Both the position numbers and the translations under genes were made by a program. From positions 62,001 to 126,000 of the forward strand of contig CAMPDV010000708.1 in assembly GCA_946699065.1 (NCBI GenBank): a DNA stretch of 64,000 nucleotides. Reading direction: 5' to 3'. Below, piece by piece: positions 50,450 through 62,244 of the stretch. The notes under the pieces were generated by a model. That model did not search any database. It was given only the letters and a program-made list of their open reading frames with translations, and was not told the origin of the DNA. Numbering within the stretch: the first letter of the stretch is position 1; each line of letters starts with the position of its first letter. The stretch is from Loxodes magnus. Taxonomy: Eukaryota; Ciliophora; Karyorelictea; Loxodida; Loxodidae.

Positions 50450-51690
50450 TCATTCTTACATAGAGTGATGGATGTAATTAACTTATTTACGCTTTTGCTA
50501 TTTATTAAACCTTTTAAGTTAACTAAACCAAAAGGATTTTAATTTATACTCTCTCTTCTTTAATTATCTCCTTTTTTATTCTTCTAAATTTAACTTTATC
50601 CATATGTACTTTTTAAGATACTTGATGGCTTATTAAGTTATTTGCAATTTTATAATCTTCAATAGTATATTTAGTTTGTCTGGCTTTAGTTAGCTGCTAT
50701 AGAAGCTGACAATCTTAGTTAATTACTTTTAAAGATGAACATTGTTAGATCAAACTTCCTTATCTTTCTGATATTTTACTTCTTATTACTTCTAAATCAT
50801 TAATCCCTTCTTCCCTATATTTAAACAGCATACTTCCTAAAAACATTCCAAGAAGTCATTAAATAAACAGAAAATATTTTTATTACAATGGTGTATTATC
50901 TCTTCCGAGCTAATTGAAAGTAATTAGATGGTAAACTTAATTATTTTCCTAATTTAATCTAATCTGCTTAATTCTTCATTTCATCTGATAGCTTTAGATA
51001 AATTAAGGGATGGTTTCTTAAGGACGATTTAACGTAAAATTCTTTCATTAATAGTAGAGTTATAGATTTACTCTTTCCCTTCTAAAACTTTCAACCACTT
51101 ATCTTTATCTCCATTAACTACTAAGGCGATAATTTACGCTTGAGAAATCTTTAATTTGTCTGATCTTAATCATTAATATACTACCTCTTGATCGAAAATT
51201 CAGCATTTAAAAAAAGCAAGAGATTAGATATTTCCTTTTATAGTTTTTATAAGAAGCAAGTTTTCCATATTACACTGTTGTTATCTCATATAATAAAAAC
51301 CTAATTAATAACATATTTAAGCTTGAAATGTTCTTTACTCTTTATTGTCTTAAATACCCTTAGAGCTGGATCTTAATATTTCATTTTATTTACTTTTAGT
51401 GGATATGAGTGCTTAAAGATATCTAGTATTTGCTGGCTGTAGATCTTTATCTTTCGTCTTAAATAGACATTCTTTTCAGTTATTTTTCAGGTTTATTCCT
51501 ACTTATAAGGTTTGCTCTCTGTTTCTTTTATTAAAGGTTAGGATTAAAACTGATTGATGCTTAATCCTTTTTTCCTTTAAGTGACTTCAGTCCTTTTGAT
51601 TAATAGTTCCATTTAAACAATTTGCTAATCCCTTGAATACTTAATTCCATATAAGCCCTTTCTCCTCAAAGTCCACTTCTTTTTGGTCTA
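50450..51690 (-). CDS. unrecognised protein of about 410 residues
   Basis: A consistent minus-strand frame from about 51690 to TGA 50450-50452; checkpoints 51688, 51268, 51100, 50845 and 50680 share the phase. Six TGAs occur as possible Trp (KDWSHLK, NNWKECLF, YQWLRSD). Protein-like segments include SQAQIIALVVNGDKDKWLK, NERILRQIVLKKPSL and ISSEEIIHHCNKNIF. No ATG is found at the 5' end; the frame remains open upstream into the start of the plus-strand neighbour, so the start is unknown and one of the two 5' ends must be wrong or overlapping. No family is recognised. Confidence 0.5.
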
Positions 51691-51742
51691 ATTATAAAGA
51701 CCTAATTACAAGAATTATTTCTAACTATACAACTTCAGCTAA

Positions 51743-52680
51743 ATGAAGATATAAATTGAAGTTGGTTATAAATTTTATTAGAGGTAGATAGAAAGTAAGG
51801 ACTAGGAAATGTCTAGCACTTACATGAGCAAACAGCTATAAATAAGAACAAAATTACCTTTGTGAGATTTTTAAAGGCTGTATGAAAAAGCTAAGCTAGA
51901 TTAAAATTAGCAGGTTTAATGAGTAAAATACCAAGATGCTTCAAGTTAGGCCTATAAAAATATTAAGGGGAAAGGATAAAATAGAAATGTGCCAAGATTA
52001 AGCATTTAAGGCTAGCATCATGTTTATAAGTGACTAGCTAGATAAGAAAGACCAATTATATAATACAATAAACTTACCCTGCTTTTTTTATGTATCAATG
52101 ATTCTTTTTAAGACCAGATATCATATAAAAAAGCTAATTCCGTTTGAAAAAAATCTAAAGGTTTATTATTTAAAAATTGATAAGTATATACATATGGAAA
52201 ATACTCATGAGGATTGCTTTTAATAGGTAAGCATGAAGTTAAAAACTACAAATAACTTAAGCTTTACTTAAAAATGGTCTCTAGGGATAACTTTAGTGAA
52301 AGATTAAATAGTTGAATAGAATAAAGCATTTCCTAAATAAATCTCTATAGAATCAGATTCTAAAATAAAAGCTAATCAGTCTTTAAATACTTTAAGTATT
52401 ATCCTTATAAATTAAAAGAGGCTAATATATATCTATGCCAAAGTTAGCTTAAGTAGAGATTAATATAACAATTTAAAAATCAGAGCTAGTCATTATAAAG
52501 TTATTTTATAACCTAAGAATTTAATTATAGATAAAAAGGGTTAATTAATGGATAAAAGAGGATAGTAGATTTATGAAAAGGATGAAAAGAAGTATAGAGA
52601 AATAATTATGATGGTATTAGATAAGCTTGAAAGTAAAGTAAAGCTAAAATCTAAATTACTATATCGTTTAATTTAAATAG
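51743..52680 (+). CDS. unrecognised gene, 3' end lost at a GC-rich segment
   Basis: From about 51819 to 52680 one frame has a single TGA in nearly 290 codons and strong protein character: NTINLPCFFYVSMILFKTRY, FEKNLKVYYLKIDKYIHME, IYEKDEKKYREIIMMVLDKL. A likely start is ATG 51743, whose frame connects if a 22-nt stretch (51795-51816, gtaagg...tctag) is spliced out; this is a guess. At about 52680 the frame runs into GC-rich DNA of different character and the protein sense stops, so the gene appears cut by an insertion or rearrangement. Confidence 0.5.
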
Positions 52681-52681
52681 G

Positions 52682-52939
52682 GTGGAAAGCCCTTTCATTC
52701 GGATGCTGTTTGGAGGCCCAGCAAGGCGACAAAAATGTGTGCGGATGGAGGATAAATCGGAAGAAGAGAAACTAATAACAAGAGAAGAAAGATGTGACAA
52801 GCTGGAGAACTTCGAATGCCAGAAGGAAACTTTCTTCATCATAGGTCGGGGAAATGTACCCGTAATCGCATATTGCATCCTATGTTTTGGGAGGAAATAT
52901 TATAGGGACGTACCGCAGGAAGAGGAAACAAGGTAAGAG
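52682..52939 (+). CDS. short ORF in standard code inside a GC-rich island
   Basis: An 85-codon frame (GTG or internal ATG start) without TAA, TAG or TGA, ending at TAA 52937-52939. Near 48% G+C and using Arg CGG/AGG, Asp GAC and Cys TGC codons, it is unlike every neighbour. It carries scattered Cys (ERCDKLENFEC; YCILCFG), the last like a CxxC knuckle. It could be a piece of foreign or transposon DNA; I recall CxxCFG-type endings in some fungal transposon proteins but cannot confirm that. Too short for a functional call. Confidence 0.4.
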
Positions 52940-52988
52940 AGAAAAAAGAAACCTATAAAAAATTTTTCGACATTAAATAAAATTAATT

Positions 52989-53048
52989 TAAAGAGCTGCG
53001 AACCAACGAGAGTGCTACGCGCTCTATAATCAAATTTATTTATTTATC
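52989..53048 (-). repeat. inverted-repeat partner B
   Basis: Reverse-complement match of 35641-35706, with the same hairpin core around agtgctacgcgctc. It lies just after the GC-rich ORF and before kinase copy 2. Confidence 0.7.
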
Positions 53049-53407
53049 TAATTCTCATCAGAGAAGATTGTATGCTTTATATAGTAATTTAATGTTATTC
53101 ATATAGTAGCATTGCTTCTGTAATCTTTCGAGCATTTAGCTTTTAAATTGTTTTTACTTAGCTATTACGATAATAGTTAATTATAGTAGAATATGAAAAA
53201 AGTTTCAATAGAAATTGCAAAATCTAGAGTAGGATTTAAGGTAAAGGAGATAGTAAAAAGGGATCTATGATTGAGATGGAAAGGGGAGGCTTAATCTAAT
53301 AAATCCAGTTATGCAAGATTCATAGTTAAAAGTATTGAGAATATTAAGAAGAGGGTACAATCTTAAAAGATGACATATTTAATTAATTTTAGTAACCAAA
53401 AATCAAA

Positions 53408-55223
53408 ATGGGAAATAGTAAATGTTATAATTCAAAAGATTTTTACTTTCCTTAAAACATAAACTGCGCTAAGGCTGACTGGAACTTTCAGTAACTACAG
53501 ATGGATGAAATCGCAAGCTAAATCTACGCTTTACAGACTAAATTTTCGTAAGAAGCTGAAGAGCAAAATACTCAAACTAATTAGCATTCGTATTCAGAAT
53601 CTTAAAAGTTAAATCAAATAGAGACCTTAAGCCGTGGAAGTTCTAGGTAAGAATGGGAAGGTAATTGTGATTAATATCCTGCTTAAGAATAATAAACAAG
53701 AGGGCTTCGTAAAAAATGCTCATCAATAAATTAAATACTAGACTTAGGTTCTGATTAATAAGCTTTCCATAGTATCTACAATTTTAAAACTCCTTAATTA
53801 TATGCAAAGCTTTAGATAAACACATCTGATTTTATAAAAGAAAGCAAATCGAAATTTATTTTGAGCTACGATATATTAAACTAAATAGGAAAAGGAAGCT
53901 ACGGTAAAGTATATCTAGCTAGAAAAAAGCTAGACTAAAAAGTATATGCTGTGAAGATAGTAAGCAAATAAAAGAATAGCAAATGAATCAAGAGAGAGTA
54001 AGAAATATTGAAGTTCTTAGTAAGTTTCTATTTAGAATCATCCTAATATAGTCAAATTGTATGAGATCTATGATGAGATAGATTAAATTTTATTCGTTAC
54101 TGAGTTCATTGAAGGATCGAGTATTGCTAGCCTTGTTAATTAAAAGATTCAACTGTCTGAGTTTAAAATTAAGAGTATAATGAAGCAAATTCTTTAGGGG
54201 GTTTCTTACTGTCACTCAATTGGAATTTTACACAGAGATCTTAAACTTGAAAATATGATATGCTAGAGAATTGAGAGTTTTGATAAGGTTTAAGTAAAAC
54301 TAATAGACTTTGGACTTTCGATAAATCAACTATATTCAGATGGATAAAACATTATAGGTACTCTGATTTATCTGTCTCCTGAGTCATGTTCTGGAAAGTA
54401 TTCAACAAAGAGTGATATATGAAGCTGTGGAGTTATCTTATATTTGCTTTTATCTGGAACTTTTCCCTTCAAATAGTATAATATAAAAGAGTATCTAAAA
54501 TCTATTTAGAAACAGAGTAGCAAACATATAGAAACCAGGAAATTTAAAGTAAAGTTCAGACATTAAAAATGGGAACAAGTATCGGAATAAGCCAAAAATT
54601 TAATCTAAAAGATGTTAAAAATAAATCCAGAACAGAGGTTTAATGCTAGAAAATGCTTAAAGCACGAATGGTTTAGCGATCTAATGAAAGTTTAGAATAA
54701 TTTACTAGAGGAGTACTTAGGAAAATTATTCCAATTCTAAGCGAAATAAAAACTAAAAATAGCGGTATATTGGTATATAGTATCCTAATTAATGGATACT
54801 AAAGAATACCATAACTTGTAAGAAGGGTATTTTTCAATCGATCAAGACTAAGATGGAAGGATTTCTTAGAAAGATTTAATAAAGTCTTTTTAAAAGGTTT
54901 AGAGATATAAGGTTAGCAAATAGGAAGCGAAGTAAATATTCTACATCCTAGATATAAACAGTACTGGATATTTAGAATGGGATAAATTTTTAATTGTCTG
55001 TCTTGAATGGAAAAAAATCCTAGTGGAGGATTAAAAGCTTGACTTGGTAATCAAGATTTTAACCTAGAGAAACCTAGGAAAAATTAACAAATGATGCCTC
55101 TATGATTTTTTTAAAGGAAAACTAGACGAAACGCAATTACAGGGTATCATGCAAGAAATAGACTTTGATGCCCAAGATAACATAAGTTAGGATTAGTTTG
55201 AAGAAATAATGCTAAGTCAATGA
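53408..55223 (+). CDS. calcium-dependent protein kinase (CDPK), copy 2
   Basis: A 599-residue kinase joined from 53408-54019 and 54036-55223. It starts MGNSKCYNS, a candidate myristoylation/palmitoylation site, with a Gln-rich linker to about 145. The kinase domain is at about 150-440: GKGSYGKV, AVKIV (Lys183), HRDLKLENM, DFGLS, SPES, and SDIWSCGVIL with its invariant Trp encoded by TGA; NSKWIKRE also uses TGA, as in copy 1. The calmodulin-like tail has the canonical loop DQDQDGRISQKDL, the loop DINSTGYLEWDKF and a degenerate third. The stop TGA falls at the same alignment position as in copy 1. Roughly 55-60% identical to copy 1 by eye, so an old duplicate. Calcium would relieve autoinhibition (family knowledge). 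Confidence 0.93.
54020..54035 (+). other. 16-nt intron in CDPK copy 2
   Basis: gtaagtttctatttag; removal joins LKFL to NHPNIVKLYE, the standard kinase sequence, with no frame change. Same codon boundary as the 17-nt intron of copy 1. Confidence 0.88.
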
Positions 55224-55229
55224 AACTTG

Positions 55230-55655
55230 ATATATCATAATTTAATTGATTATATTTAAATCCTTAAAATAAAGCAAATTTCTCTAATTTTCAATGATGA
55301 ATATCAACTCACTTAATAGTATCAGAAATAAATATTTATTTATTACTTTAATAGACTTTAAGAAATTTAGTCATATGAAGGCTGAAATCTCACTTTATTT
55401 TTCTATATTTGTTCATAGAAGAAAGATTTACTTTGTAATACAGCTATTTTACATAAGCTAAAAAAATAGCAATAGCTCTGTTAAAATTTATTTTATACCT
55501 TTAAGTTAAAAAATTTTTGAAAGCATTTTATAGCTAAAATTCTTTTAAGGTAATAAGCTTTATATAAATCTGTCATTTTTGTAATATTTTATAAATAAAT
55601 TTACTAACCTGAAGGACTATCATCCTTTCTTTTATAGATATTTATCTCATTAATT
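55230..55655. other. intergenic stretch
   Basis: A/T-rich 3' flank of kinase copy 2. Nothing recognised. Confidence 0.45.
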
Positions 55656-55657
55656 TA

Positions 55658-56770
55658 ATGTGTTCCTAGTTTCGAATAATAGTTCGAATTATAAATCCTA
55701 GAATAAACTTAACTCCTTTGATAAAGGTTTTATTACTTGACTTATATATCTACTCTTCTATCTAAGGATAGCTAAAAGGATTGCAATGCTTCCTTTAAGC
55801 ATCTTATATTTATTCTCTTACATCATTATATACATTATTTGCCTTTTTATCTAGAATATTAAATTTAAAGTATTATGAAACAGCTTTTCAACATCATTTC
55901 ACTTCCCTGCTATCTTTATTTCCATTGATATCTTATTAATCCAGTTGGATTGACATCTAAGTTTTATTATCTAAAGCTTATTTCACTAGCCTTTTGACTT
56001 AGAATATTTATAAATCTATCAATCTTTATTTTCATCTTCAACTATATCTACTAAATGTTAACAGTATAGACATCTTTAAATTTAAGCTGAGAAGCCTTTT
56101 GTATTTAATTAAGAGGAAATTAGAAAATACTAAGCTTTTAGTTAATTTTTAAGTATCATATTATTAGTTCTTAATGACCTATTTAAATAGACTTATAGAT
56201 CACTAGATTTGTAGCAAGTAAGTATGCTAATTTTCTTCTCAGTCTTTGATACATAATTTGGTATCTCTTCATGTTCATTTCATACTATATTATCTAGAAA
56301 TATTCTGACTAGTTAGATAAGATTGCTCCTTTCTTCTTTAGTAGCTCTCCTGCTTTACTTTCTAATTCTATTAAACTATTTACTTAGGAATATTGACTCA
56401 CTAACGAGTATTATCTTATAGAGTTAAACTAAAATATCAAATGAATTAGTTAGCTATTTTAGTCTAAACAATTAGAATAAAGAGAATAGCATAATGCTTG
56501 TATATAATGAAATGATCCTAGTATGAGATAGAAGAGGTAAAGAAACGTTGAAGAAATATAATCGGATTTCTTAACTTTCTCTGCCATTTAAGAAAGCAAC
56601 TAAAGGAGAAAATAATCAAGTAAATAGTTAAATAATTTAAGACATCGAAGAACATAAAAATAGCATAAAGTTATAGTTAAAACATTAGAGGTATAGATTC
56701 ATTCTTATTACCTTAATTATTATTAAAAACTACCATAAAGAAGTAAATTATATAACCATTAGATTTATGA
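55658..56770 (+). CDS. possible gene of about 370 codons, frame uncertain
   Basis: From ATG 55658 to TGA 56768-56770 the frame has few TGAs and reads as Leu/Ile-rich helices followed by a basic helical C-terminus (EEVKKRWRNIIGFLNFL, KQLKEKIIKQIVKQFKTSKN). A second plus-strand frame over 55880-56780 is also almost TGA-free and contains a good membrane-helix candidate (LLLSSLVALLLYFLILLNYL). Only one can be right. No family is recognised. Confidence 0.3.
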
Positions 56771-56779
56771 ACCAATGAG

Positions 56780-58130
56780 TAAATCATAACTCATTACTCA
56801 ATTTTGATAATCATAGATATCTTCACATTTTCTTCTTTCCTATATTTGAACTATTTTTACAAATATATATGATAAATATAAACTTAACTTACTATTGTTA
56901 GATATTAGGTATTTAAAGCAGACCCAGCAAATCTTCTAAATATATATTTCCTCTTCTTTTTTATAGCTTCATCTTCCTTGACTATATATATTACAGCTTG
57001 GTTTTCTTATTTAGATAATTGAAAACGCATTTCCTTCTCATTTTTTCTTTTTGTTTAAGACTAGAAAATTCTTAGAGAATGCTAGATTTATTGCAACAAT
57101 TATATTTTATTATTCTTGGAACTGGAATTAAATCAATTAATATCTAAGTTCTTTAATTATAATCTACAGTTGGTCTTTATTCTTTTATAGCCCGCTTTGT
57201 TCTTGGTTTAATTTTCTGAACCATTTAGTCTTTAAAATATTAATGCTTAAATTAACTTTTTTACTCTTCATTTTTCTGATGCTTTATTTTTCTAAGCGAG
57301 GTTATTAAAGCAGATGTAAGATCCTTTTAGTAGTTGCATGACATATATAGATAGGATCTGGATTTGGTTTAGGATTGCTTTACTAGTTTTATTATACTTT
57401 TATTATTCAAATAGCACTATTTCAAATCATCTAGGGAAATTCTTAAAATCTGGCAGCAGAAGGTTGAGAAGATTCTAAGGATCTTATGCGAATTTTTTTT
57501 CTTATAATTATGAATCATAAGAATCCTTAATAGGTTTATCCTTAATAACTACTATACCTTACGGCATTTCTTAGCTATTCCTCAGGCTTATATTTTAAGT
57601 AAGTTTTTTCTTCCTTAGATTTTCTCAGTAATAAGTAGCATTCAATAAGATACGAAAGCAATTTTTATATGCTTCTAATGTTTGAGTTCCTATATAAATA
57701 ATTTAGGTTATACTAGCTTAGATTTAGTTTACCTTTATCGAAATTCTTAATAATTATTAGGTATATTCTACATTCTTCCATCAAGCGCTAAAATCATCTT
57801 ACTTAATTAAATTTCTTAGCTTCTTATTATAGAACATTCTATCTCTTCCCTTTAAATAGCCTAACCCTTCGCTTTTCATTATTAAACTATGTCTCAGAAA
57901 TAGTTAATCCCTCGTTTCTAATAAGATATACCCTAGTGAGTTATATCAGTTTGTTTGACTACAGTACTTATCCTTAGTCAACTATTTCATTATTCAAAAT
58001 GCTTGTACCAAGAATTGATAGATTGAAGACTTAGCTTTATAGCTTATTAGAGCTAATAAAGTTTAACTTTTCCTTTACTACTTGTATTTAGCTTGTATAG
58101 GATATAGCCTTGATAATTTAGTTAAGCAAT
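56780..58130. other. stretch with no gene assigned
   Basis: No motif, RNA or convincing frame was found. Coding potential cannot be excluded under this code. Confidence 0.3.
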
Positions 58131-58139
58131 ATTAGGAGC

Positions 58140-60000
58140 TTTAATTTAATTTTAATCAAATAGATGTTTTGATTTATTTATAAAGAATCAAGAGAAAAAA
58201 GTCAAAAGACTGAGCCATCAACAGCTTGATTGATAATAAGTTTTATATTAAGAGACTTAAAACTTAATATAGAGCAGACTATGCTATAGGATATTTACTA
58301 AGGAGTCTTAATTAATAAGTTAGAGTTCATAGGATAGTACATAAAAGAAAGGCTGAGCATATATAGAAATCATATAGCATTATGATTAAGAGTTATTAGA
58401 AGTGGCTTTAAATATCCAAATATAAATCGTTTAAATCATTTAGTCAAAGCTTGCTCAGTTAAACTCTTTATACCTATTATAGATGGTTAACCAAGTCATC
58501 TTGTCACTCTTAAAACGAGAAAATGCTTAATAAAATAAATTCTAAGTGTATCTAGAATTTTTAGAGGCTTTTAAACGTTGCTTTTTTATGCCTTAGGATT
58601 ATAATACAAGACAAGGTAATATATTATGTAATTTATCTTTTCTTTATTACTGTTTTGATTAAGAGTGGTAACTAATATCCCTAAAATTCTTATTATACTA
58701 GTTCGATTGAGTGCTAGCATATCAATGTTAATCATATACTATCCGCAAAAATCTCAACTTTACTTGCTTCAATAATTATGAAGAAAGTATTGAAGAGTGT
58801 ATCTAAAGACTACGGAGCAACTTTGAACCTACCACCAGCATCTTCTGAGATCTATAGAATATTATAATTTCAGTTGGCGCTGGCTATCCTATTTCCTATA
58901 AAGCCTCTACTCAATTTGCAATCCTTATCTATTATCTAAATCATCCGGATGATAAATAATACTCTTTTCTATCTAACTTTTAACTGAGTAATTTCCTAAA
59001 AAAATTATCCTTTAAAAGGAGTTGATAATGAGATTAGAATACAATTTAAGAATTTAAAAAACTTAAGTAAAATAGATCACCAAGTATCTTTTCAAGTTCC
59101 CTAACTAAATATAAATGATTATCCAATCCCTTCTCAGTTTAGATTTTTTTGATTTACAAATTCAATATTTCACACTTTAAGTAATCCCTCATACAAGAAC
59201 TCTTAGCAGCTTTTGAGATTCAACCTTCTGGTAGTTTGAAAAGTAGCTAATAAATTTGCTGTATTCAACTGGAATCATTGAAAATTAACTCAAATATCCC
59301 TTTTATCTTCTCTCTGGAAATCTTCAATAACAGGTCTTCTTAGTCTAGCCCCAAATTGCAAAAAGAGGAAGATAGGAACTAAAATTAAATCTGCTTAATA
59401 AGTTTCCTTAGCTTGTTACACTCTTGATCTAATCTACTGTCTCTTACTAACTCTTAAGTAGACTCCTAAATGTTAAGCTTCATTTTAAACTTCTAATGAA
59501 GTAATTATTAACACTTAAGTCAAGCTGAGTTTTTTACTCTATCCACTAAATATTAAAATAAGTGAATCTCATCCCTTTTACTCCTCCTTACTGAGCACGT
59601 ACTCTTTAATTAAAAAAGAGCTTGCTCTTATGAAATTTAAATAATGTAGATAAGTAAATTTTATTGCCTTTTATGGATTTTTCTATTCCCTTTTACCTGC
59701 ATATTATGAAGTTACTTAGTCCACTTTACTGCTCACTATTATTGCGCTTTAAAATCCATGCAATTAAGGTTACAATTCTTAGAAATATAAGCTCCTAAAT
59801 TGATCTTCATCCTTAACTCCTTCCGAAATATTTTATTTCTTCCTTGTATTTTAACTAAAACTCCAATTTTGAACTCTCAAAACAAATCAGTTAAACAGCA
59901 ACAGTGAAATAGCCATTACTCACCCTGGTTGCATTCTAATTATAAATTTAAAATAATTTTTTGCTTAAATATGAAATAAATAAAAATGGAAGAGCATTTA
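58140..60000. other. region with coding-like frames on both strands
   Basis: A plus-strand frame is readable without a break from 58140 to 60000, and minus-strand frames over 58.6-59.7 kb also read like protein (for example EYSKFISYFSNYQKVESQKL, YHPDDLDNRQGLQIEQRLYR). TGA frequency in both is near the chance level, unlike the confident genes, so I assign neither. The higher pyrimidine content of the plus strand slightly favours a minus-strand gene. Confidence 0.3.
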
Positions 60001-60009
60001 GCTATTTAG

Positions 60010-62240
60010 AGCAAATAAGCACTACTAGTCTTCTAAGAGAGATATAGCATATTGCTATACCTTGTATCTCTTTAAAGTAATGCAATCATATCTTTACTTT
60101 ATTGTATCATTTGTTATTTAATACTTCCATAAGAACTTCCCATTTATCCTTATACACCTTCATTAAACTCCTTATCTATACCTTATTTACATTTTTAAAA
60201 GGCTCTTCTATTTACCCTTATAATATGATAAGCTGGTTACTTTTTAACTATAAGCTAGAAGTTTCTCTAGATGATTGATTCAATATAAATTCAATTTTTC
60301 TGGAACTATTTATTATTATCTTTTCCTTAAATTAAAGTTGGAACTTTTTATATTAATTAACATTAGATACAAAGTGCTATATATAAAGCAACTTAAGCTA
60401 AATAGATACAATTTCTAGTTCTTAAGGACTAAGTATAGATGCTTTGTGATTCAGTATACTTTATAAACTTAATCTTTTGATCTTTAAATCACTAAGCATG
60501 CTGATTTGTGCTTCTATAGACTTTTTCCTTCTAAGTTGAGTAAGATTTTTTATGTTCTATCTTTTTGGTTATATAGAGAGCTAGAGCTAGTTTGATGCTT
60601 TGCTGGATGATAAATGAAGCTCCAGATTTATGTTCTTCTATATTTGTTTGCTAAATATAGATCAAATAAGTTTAGCTTCCAATTAAATTACAGTTTTATC
60701 ACGCTTCTCCTATAAAGCAAATCTATTTAGATTGTTCTACAGATATTAAATTACAGATTAACTTTTAATTTTATACCAAGACAATAAGCTTTAACTAATT
60801 TTAAGCTCTTTTAGTTGTATAAATAGCTTTTATACCATTAACCTCTAATTTTTTTCTTATAAGCATTACTGTATTTTTGGATATTAAAGTTAGTTCTTTG
60901 ACTATTTTATATGCTTAAGAATTGATTTCTATTTATTTGCAAAGAGGTAATGACTTAGACAATGCTCTTAACCTAAAAGCTAGTTAAACTTAAATTGATT
61001 ATCTAGATTTTTCCCTTTAATCCCATTTACTAGTTTATAGTTCATAAATTACTTATTCGAGCTTCTAATAATCAGCTTATTCCTAACTTTTAATTTTGAA
61101 CATACTATCATCTAGCTTTTCCTTTAAATATCTAGAATTATAAGCTTTAAACATAAATTTTCCTAAGTAAATAGCTTATGCATACTTAAATAGAAGTATA
61201 AGAACTTATGTAACTTTGATAAGCCAGTTAAAGCATAGTTCTACTAGCTTATTATCAAGTCTAAGTTTAAAACTATTGTAGCAAAATATTATCTCCCCAT
61301 TTTAAGTAAGAAAAGCTAAACGCTAGTATTCTCGAAGGTAATATCTAGAGAGCTTTTCCTTATATGAGATGTGATAGTATTAATCAAGATGAAATCATGC
61401 AGTCAATTATGATTTACCTAGATAAGGGTGACTTTAATCTTTGCTAATTATTATGAAAGCTAGAATTTTTATGCTACTTTGTTAAAGCTAGACAGTAGAA
61501 AAGATAATAAGTTCAGAGTTCTAATAGGAATAAAGGGAAATTAAATTTGACTTAATAAGATATAGATGAGAAACTCTAAACTCTTGGCTATTTATATTAT
61601 ATAAAGCAAATTAAACAATCTTGCTAGGTTATGATCCTTTAATTGTAAGAGTCCAATCAAGGGGTCTATATAATTAGAATTTGTAATCAGATCTAGCAAA
61701 ATAAGATATTTGAATATGGAATTGAGAGGTACTCTAGACAGACAGTTTTATATTTAAATAAGGATAAGCGACAAAAGAAAAAATAATATAATGGACTTAT
61801 AAGAATGATATATAAATGATGATCGCCGGTCATTGCGTGCAATATGCGTTTTAATATCATAGGCCTAAATAATGTTACGATGATATTTTCGTGATTGTTG
61901 AGTTAAGAGATTCAATATGAAGAATTTTCCTTTTTTAGATCTGATTCTGGAGAGTATATGTATAAGATTCAAATAGAAGTGCAATTGCTTATTTATAAAT
62001 TCAAACCTCTTTTACATAAAGATGTTTATCAAAGGATTATATCAGACACGTGATTTTTATTTTTAATTATTTTTGTTTGTGGCTTTAGCTGGAGATATTT
62101 AATTATCCTCTTCAAATTTCAATTATAATTGTTTCTTTCGTTCTCTTCCAGCTTATTTATATCTAAGAAGCGGTAATAAATTTTCACTTACAACTTACTA
62201 ATATAATTATACTAACTTAATTCTAAGACTAAACTAGCTT
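60010..62240. other. stretch with no gene assigned
   Basis: A/T-rich; nothing recognised on either strand. A small mixed-composition patch at 61818-61850 (atgatcgccggtcattgcg) is isolated. Confidence 0.35.
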
Positions 62241-62244
62241 CTAC

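Noticed and set aside
58140..60000. A 620-codon plus-strand gene
   Set aside because: The frame is readable throughout, but TGA occurs at about the random rate and the complementary strand reads equally well, so openness is uninformative under this code.
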